Positions 59,648 to 64,000 of a stretch of 64,000 bases of DNA are shown one piece after another. Origin of the DNA: Halomonas llamarensis. GTDB taxonomy: Bacteria > Pseudomonadota > Gammaproteobacteria > Pseudomonadales > Halomonadaceae. Both the position numbers and the translations under genes were made by a program. The stretch's first letter is position 1. Every line of letters starts with the position of its first letter. The stretch is taken from the NCBI RefSeq assembly GCF_023555005.1, contig NZ_JAMJPJ010000002.1:62001-126000 (forward strand), in the 5' to 3' direction. The notes under the pieces were generated by a model. The model was not told where the DNA came from and searched no databases. It was given only the letters and a program-made list of their open reading frames with translations.

Positions 59648-61053
59648 GAGTACGCCTCCACAAAGGTCGCGTACTCTTCCACCCAACGGCAAAACACGTC
59701 ACCACGGCGCTGATAATTGGGAAACTGATCGAGGCTTGCACACGCAGGCGACAGCAGCACGCAATCACCTGGTGTGGCGACGTGCGCGGCAGCTTCCATC
59801 GCCTGCGTTAAATCAGCGTAGTGGTGCGTTTCCACATGCGCTTTTAGCGCCGCGTCAAGGCGCAGAGCATCGCGGCCGAATAACAGCGCTTGGCATGCGT
59901 AGCTCGCAAGCGGTGCGGCCAAAGGCGTAAAGTCTGCGCCTTTGCCATCGCCACCGGCAAGCAAAATGAGTTTGCCGCCAAGCGTGGGGCCGATACCTTC
60001 AATCGCCGCCAGTGTCGCCCCTACGTTGGTGCCTTTGGAGTCATTGACCCAGCGGACGCCTTTGACGGTCGCGACCACCTCACTGCGATGTTTCAGCCCT
60101 TTAAACCGACGTAGCACATCGCACATTACCTTACGTTCAAACCCTAGCACTTGCCCCATGGCCAAAGCCGTTAACGCATTGAGCTGATTGTGCTCTCCAG
60201 CCATGCCTAACTCGCGCGTGGGCAACCAAGGCGTTGTACCATGCACTAAACAGGGCTCGCCGTCGAACTCCTCAAGCCCCCAGGTATTATTGCCAGGAGA
60301 GTTTTTTTCAGGAGCATACCGAGTGAAATGAGTGACATGGGCAACGCGATGAGAGGCGTCCGGCCAGGTGTTAGGATCATCGCCGTTGACCACGGCGTGC
60401 TCTGCGGCGAAAAAAACACGCTGTTTAGCCGCGCGATAAGCGGCCATGTCACCGTGGCGATCAAGATGGTCTTCGCACAAATTAAGAAATGCTGCGCATT
60501 TGGCGGCAAGCGTTGGCGTGGTTTCTAGCTGAAAGCTTGAAAGTTCAAGAATATAAAGCGCCGCTTCGGGCTTTTGTTCCAAAAGATCCAGCGCTGGCGT
60601 ACCCAAATTACCGCCCACCGCCGCGTCAATCCCTGAGGCCAAAGCCATTTCCCCCAAAAGCGTGGTGACAGTCGATTTCGCATTGGAGCCCGTGATCGCG
60701 GCAATCGGTGCCGTGGCGGCGCGCACGAAAAGCGCGGTTTCTCCCACGACGCGTGGCGCTCTAGTGAGCGGGTTGATCTCATCAATTAATGCGTCAAGGC
60801 CGGGGGCACGCGGGTCAATACCGGGGCTCAAAACCACTTCTTCCACTTGGCTAAAATCGAGCTCTGTCAGTGGGCCGCAGTAAATGGCCACATCGGGATA
60901 AGCGCGCTTAACTTCATCAAGCCCCGGAGGCTCGGCTCGCGTATCAGCAATCGCAAAAGGCACGCCGAGACGCGCCAAATGGCGGCAGATAGCTCGCCCT
61001 GAAATCCCCAACCCCACCACAACGGTGGTGCCTTTTGGCACGGCGATCATCAT
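59644..61053 (-). CDS. murD: UDP-N-acetylmuramoylalanine--D-glutamate ligase
   Basis: Adds D-Glu. 469 aa: VVVGLGISGRAICRHLARLG, ATP loop AITGSNAKSTVTTLLGEMA (the canonical G-N-GKST is here GSNAKST), VNDSKGTNVGATLAAI and LLSPACASLDQFPNYQRRGDVF. ATGA overlap with ftsW; 7 bp after mraY. The Gly to Ala in the loop is accepted in MurD homologues. Confidence 0.96.
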   Translation of the reverse strand: MMIAVPKGTTVVVGLGISGRAICRHLARLGVPFAIADTRAEPPGLDEVKRAYPDVAIYCGPLTELDFSQVEEVVLSPGIDPRAPGLDALIDEINPLTRAPRVVGETALFVRAATAPIAAITGSNAKSTVTTLLGEMALASGIDAAVGGNLGTPALDLLEQKPEAALYILELSSFQLETTPTLAAKCAAFLNLCEDHLDRHGDMAAYRAAKQRVFFAAEHAVVNGDDPNTWPDASHRVAHVTHFTRYAPEKNSPGNNTWGLEEFDGEPCLVHGTTPWLPTRELGMAGEHNQLNALTALAMGQVLGFERKVMCDVLRRFKGLKHRSEVVATVKGVRWVNDSKGTNVGATLAAIEGIGPTLGGKLILLAGGDGKGADFTPLAAPLASYACQALLFGRDALRLDAALKAHVETHHYADLTQAMEAAAHVATPGDCVLLSPACASLDQFPNYQRRGDVFCRWVEEYATFVEAYS

Positions 61054-61060
61054 GACCCCC

Positions 61061-62143
61061 CTAGCGAACTTTTAGCGTGGCCAAGCCAAACAGCACCAGC
61101 ACAACGGTGATAATCCAAAAGCGCACGATAACCCGAGGCTCAGGCCACCCTTTCAATTCGTAATGATGGTGCAACGGCGCCATACGGAAGATACGCCGCC
61201 CCGTCATCTTGTAGGAGCCAACCTGCAAAATGACCGAGACAGTCTCAAGAACAAAGATACCTCCCATAATAAATAGCACAATCTCTTGACGAACGATGAC
61301 CGCGACAACCCCCAGTGCAGCACCCAGTGCTAGCGCGCCCACGTCACCCATAAAGACTTGTGCGGGGTAGGTGTTGAACCATAAAAAACCCAGCCCCGCC
61401 CCTGCAATCGTGGCACAAAAAACCGCTAACTCACCGGTTCCCGCAATGAAGGGAATATGTAAGTAGTTGGCAAATACGGTATTGCCGCCAGTATAGGCAA
61501 AAATGGAAAGCCCCATTGCCACCAAAACGGTAGGCATAATGGCAAGACCGTCCAGGCCATCGGTTAAATTCACTGCGTTGGAACTGCCGACAATGACAAA
61601 ATAGGTTAAGACGATATAAAAAACGCCCAGCGGTATCGCAATATCTTTAAAAAATGGCACTAAAAGGCTCGTTTCCACCGGCGACGCCGCTGTGAAGTAA
61701 AGCACCCCGGCGGCGCCAAGCCCGACGACAGACTGCCAAAAATACTTCCAGCGGGCCGGCAAGCCACGCGGGTTTTTCTCCACCACTTTGCGGTAGTCAT
61801 CCACCCAGCCTATAGCGCCAAACCCCAGCGTCACCCCAAGCACCACCCAGATATAGTGGTTGGTGAGATCGCCCCAAAGCAGCGTACTCACCGCGATTGC
61901 GATTAATATCATCGCCCCGCCCATGGTAGGCGTACCCGCTTTAGACAAGTGAGATTGCGGGCCATCATCACGAACCGCCTGACCGATTTGTCCTTCCACC
62001 AGGCGACGAATGACCCAAGGGCCAAGCCATAAACAAAGCAGCAGCGCGGTGAGCGATGCTAAAATAACGCGCAGGGTCAGATAGTTAAATACTTGCAAAC
62101 CCGGCTGATACTGCGTTAGAAAATTTGCCAAATGAAGTAACAT
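61061..62143 (-). CDS. mraY: Phospho-MurNAc-pentapeptide translocase MraY
   Basis: Integral membrane enzyme making lipid I. 360 aa, ten helices: [16 protein letters not shown], the Asp-rich site [30 protein letters not shown] with catalytic Asp, and [23 protein letters not shown]. In murF-mraY-murD order. Confidence 0.98.
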   Translation of the reverse strand: MLLHLANFLTQYQPGLQVFNYLTLRVILASLTALLLCLWLGPWVIRRLVEGQIGQAVRDDGPQSHLSKAGTPTMGGAMILIAIAVSTLLWGDLTNHYIWVVLGVTLGFGAIGWVDDYRKVVEKNPRGLPARWKYFWQSVVGLGAAGVLYFTAASPVETSLLVPFFKDIAIPLGVFYIVLTYFVIVGSSNAVNLTDGLDGLAIMPTVLVAMGLSIFAYTGGNTVFANYLHIPFIAGTGELAVFCATIAGAGLGFLWFNTYPAQVFMGDVGALALGAALGVVAVIVRQEIVLFIMGGIFVLETVSVILQVGSYKMTGRRIFRMAPLHHHYELKGWPEPRVIVRFWIITVVLVLFGLATLKVR

Positions 62144-62168
62144 GAACGGCGGTTACCTTATAACATGG

Positions 62169-63548
62169 TTAACATGATGTGTCTGATTGTGTAGTGTCGT
62201 GACGCAGCGCTTTAACCAGGCGCTCCATGCCGGCACTACGTGAACCTTTAACCAATAAACTGGCGTTGGGCGGCAACGTACTCATAAGATACTGCTCTAG
62301 CGCCGCATAATCGTCAAAATGCTGCCCCTTACCAAACGCCTCACTGGCAGGCTTGGCCGCTTCACCCAAGGTCAGCAACTGATCAACGCCTAACCTTGCC
62401 GCATAAGCCCCTACGTCCGCGTGTAATGCCGACGAATCAGCCCCCAGCTCTCCCATCGCGCCTAAAGCGCACCAACGTGGCCCTGGAAAACGCATGAGCG
62501 CTTCTAGCGCTACTTTCACCGCACCAGGATTAGCGTTATAGGAGTCATCCAACAGCTGTCCGCCTCGTTGGTGCGACACTACCTGTAGGCGCCCCGGCAA
62601 CGCCGATAAAGACGACAAACAGGCAACGACTTCATCGCTAGGCACGGCCAAACTCAGCGCTGCAGCGGCGGCGGCCAGGGCATTGAGCACATTATGCTCG
62701 CCCACCAGCGCCAGCGTCACATGGCCTAACGTTTGCCTTTTTTTTACAAGCGTAAAAGCATAACGCCCTTGGGCATCACAAGAAAGCGCCTTGGCCGTCA
62801 CCTCGGCGTCAGGGTGCAGACCGAAACTCACCACCTGCCTTGGCGCGGCACACTGCTGCCAAAAATGAAAGTAACGATCATCACGATTAAGCACCGCGAT
62901 ACCGTCGGCCGATAAAGCGTGCAGAATTTCGCTTTTGGCCTGGGCAATGTGTCCCATCCCACCAAACTCACCCACGTGCGCCCCGGTCACATTGGTAATC
63001 ACCGCAAGCTGGGGCGACACTAAGGGGGCCGTCCAAGCGATTTCACCCAAGTGATTGGCCCCCAACTCGACGACGGCCGCACGATGCTCATCGTTTAACC
63101 CCAAAAGGGTTAACGGTGCGCCAATGTCGTTATTCAGATTTCCATGCGTTGCATGTACCGTGCCGTGCGCTTTCATTATCGCAGCAGTCATCTCTTTGAC
63201 CGTGGTCTTGCCGCTGTTGCCCGTGATGGCCACCACCAGCCCCTGCCAGCGCCTTCGCCACGCTTGGGCCAGTAACCCCAATGCCAAACGCGTATCCGCA
63301 CAGGTAACTTGGGGTAGCGGGCAATGCTCATCGCGCTCGGCCACCAGCGCCGCTACAGCGCCCTGCTCGTACGCCGAGGCAATAAACACGTGGCCGTCAA
63401 ACCGATCGCCTTTAAGGGCAACAAACAAACACCCCGGTACGATTTGACGCGAATCCGTCACCACCGTCGCCACCCTAAGCGCGACATCGCCTGCAGGGCA
63501 GCTGCCCCCCACCGCGATAGCGACATCACCCAGCGATAACGCTGTCAT
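62169..63548 (-). CDS. murF: UDP-MurNAc-tripeptide D-alanyl-D-alanine ligase
   Basis: Completes the pentapeptide precursor by adding D-Ala-D-Ala. 459 aa: N-terminal GDVAIAVGGSCPAGDV, ATP loop VAITGNSGKTTVKEMTAAI, VVELGANHLGEIAWTAPLV and LLDDSYNANPGAVKVAL. ATGA overlap with murE, 25 bp before mraY. Confidence 0.97.
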   Translation of the reverse strand: MTALSLGDVAIAVGGSCPAGDVALRVATVVTDSRQIVPGCLFVALKGDRFDGHVFIASAYEQGAVAALVAERDEHCPLPQVTCADTRLALGLLAQAWRRRWQGLVVAITGNSGKTTVKEMTAAIMKAHGTVHATHGNLNNDIGAPLTLLGLNDEHRAAVVELGANHLGEIAWTAPLVSPQLAVITNVTGAHVGEFGGMGHIAQAKSEILHALSADGIAVLNRDDRYFHFWQQCAAPRQVVSFGLHPDAEVTAKALSCDAQGRYAFTLVKKRQTLGHVTLALVGEHNVLNALAAAAAALSLAVPSDEVVACLSSLSALPGRLQVVSHQRGGQLLDDSYNANPGAVKVALEALMRFPGPRWCALGAMGELGADSSALHADVGAYAARLGVDQLLTLGEAAKPASEAFGKGQHFDDYAALEQYLMSTLPPNASLLVKGSRSAGMERLVKALRHDTTQSDTSC

Positions 63549-64000
63549 GCCTGACCTCTTTCATCTAACGCCTTTTGTACTTCGTCGCTATCTAGATACG
63601 GCTCACGCACGCCATTAATCTCTTGGTAGGTTTCATGCCCTTTGCCGGCGACTAAAATGACATCATTGGGTGCGGCACTGGCCACCGCATACGCGATCGC
63701 TGCACGACGATCGCCTATCTCGGTAACGCTTTCCAGGTGATAAAAGCCCGCCATGATCTCTTGGCGAATCGCCGCTGCGGACTCGCTGCGTGGGTTGTCA
63801 TCGGTTACTACAGAGTAATCGGCATGTACCTCGGCGATTCGCGCCATATCGGCCCGCTTGCCGGTATCACGGTCACCGCCACAGCCAAACACGCACCACA
63901 GATGGCTGGAATGGCCCAAATGCGCCTTTAATGCTTCAAGCGCGTTATGTAACGCATCCGGCGTATGCGCGTAATCCACCACCACGCTTGGAGCGCCATC
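63545..64000 (-). CDS. murE: UDP-MurNAc-dipeptide--meso-diaminopimelate ligase, C-terminal part
   Basis: Only the last 151 residues are present; the gene runs off the right edge. VVDYAHTPDALHNALEAL, FGCGGDRDTGKRADM and DDNPRSESAAAIRQEI are MurE C-terminal signatures; DNPR marks specificity for meso-diaminopimelate, so the cell wall is of the Gram-negative type. Ends KALDERGQA and overlaps murF by 4 bases. Confidence 0.96.
   Translation of the reverse strand, partial: DGAPSVVVDYAHTPDALHNALEALKAHLGHSSHLWCVFGCGGDRDTGKRADMARIAEVHADYSVVTDDNPRSESAAAIRQEIMAGFYHLESVTEIGDRRAAIAYAVASAAPNDVILVAGKGHETYQEINGVREPYLDSDEVQKALDERGQA

Overview
The window is a gene-dense, moderately GC-rich gammaproteobacterial chromosome segment. 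Gene order and protein sequences point to a member of the Halomonadaceae (Halomonas or a close relative), with many arrangements also shared with Pseudomonas: plsX next to fabD without fabH, tmk-holB-pilZ-tatD, and dciA between secA and lpxC. This assignment is by recognition, not by a database search. I see no tRNA, rRNA, prophage, insertion sequence or CRISPR array; this is almost entirely core chromosome.

Layout. 1-2.55 kb: class Ib ribonucleotide reductase operon nrdHIE (minus strand; nrdE runs off the left edge) behind a pair of NrdR-type boxes. 2.9-7.5 kb: Mn-type superoxide dismutase, then electron-transfer flavoprotein etfBA divergent from the ETF-quinone oxidoreductase gene. 7.6-20.8 kb: a long minus-strand run with a UvrD-like helicase, a DUF1285 protein, tatD, pilZ, holB, tmk, mltG and pabC, then the fatty-acid/phospholipid cluster fabF-acpP-fabG-fabD-plsX, rpmF and yceD. 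20.9-24.3 kb: yceF (plus), sppA, a HAD phosphatase and rluC. 24.3-28.2 kb: rne with a roughly 560-nt structured leader. 28.3-31.5 kb: small accessory genes (bluB, two GNAT acetyltransferases, a marR/EamA-transporter divergent pair). 31.6-39.2 kb: murB, a low-molecular-weight phosphatase, kdsB, a Trm112-like protein, lpxK, msbA and comEC. 39.3-46.3 kb: a DUF2062 protein, lolD with a single lolC/E-type permease, the aguAB agmatine pathway, a Nudix-ThiE fusion and argJ. 46.4-51.1 kb: secA, an unannotated small exported protein just upstream of it, dciA and lpxC. 51.2-64 kb: the dcw division and cell-wall cluster, read from the right edge as murE-murF-mraY-murD-ftsW-murG-murC-ddlB-ftsQ-ftsA-ftsZ, leading into lpxC.

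How the parts fit. The minus-strand envelope genes make UDP-MurNAc-pentapeptide (murB, murC-F, ddlB), lipid I and II (mraY, murG), septal machinery (ftsW/Q/A/Z), lipid A (lpxC, lpxK, msbA, kdsB), fatty acids and phosphatidic acid (fab, plsX), and lipoprotein export (lolD plus permease). NrdHIE supplies dNTPs; holB, tmk and dciA serve replication; rne and rluC serve RNA metabolism.

The most interesting item is the 123-residue ORF at 49184-49555. It lies on the same strand directly upstream of secA, where enterobacteria carry secM. It has an N-terminal export signal, and six residues after its C-terminal Arg-Gly-Pro-Pro run it stops. That run resembles the RAGP/RAPP cores of SecM-class ribosome arrest peptides. 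The arrest codons form one arm of an inverted repeat spanning the stop codon. I propose it as a SecM-like secretion monitor controlling secA. Secondary points are the structured rne leader, the duplicated palindromic operator between marR and its divergent transporter, a PsrA-like site in the etf divergent promoter, the split of ftsQ from ftsA by 352 bp containing a long inverted repeat, a 15-bp tandem repeat between ftsW and murG, and a lone Lol permease.
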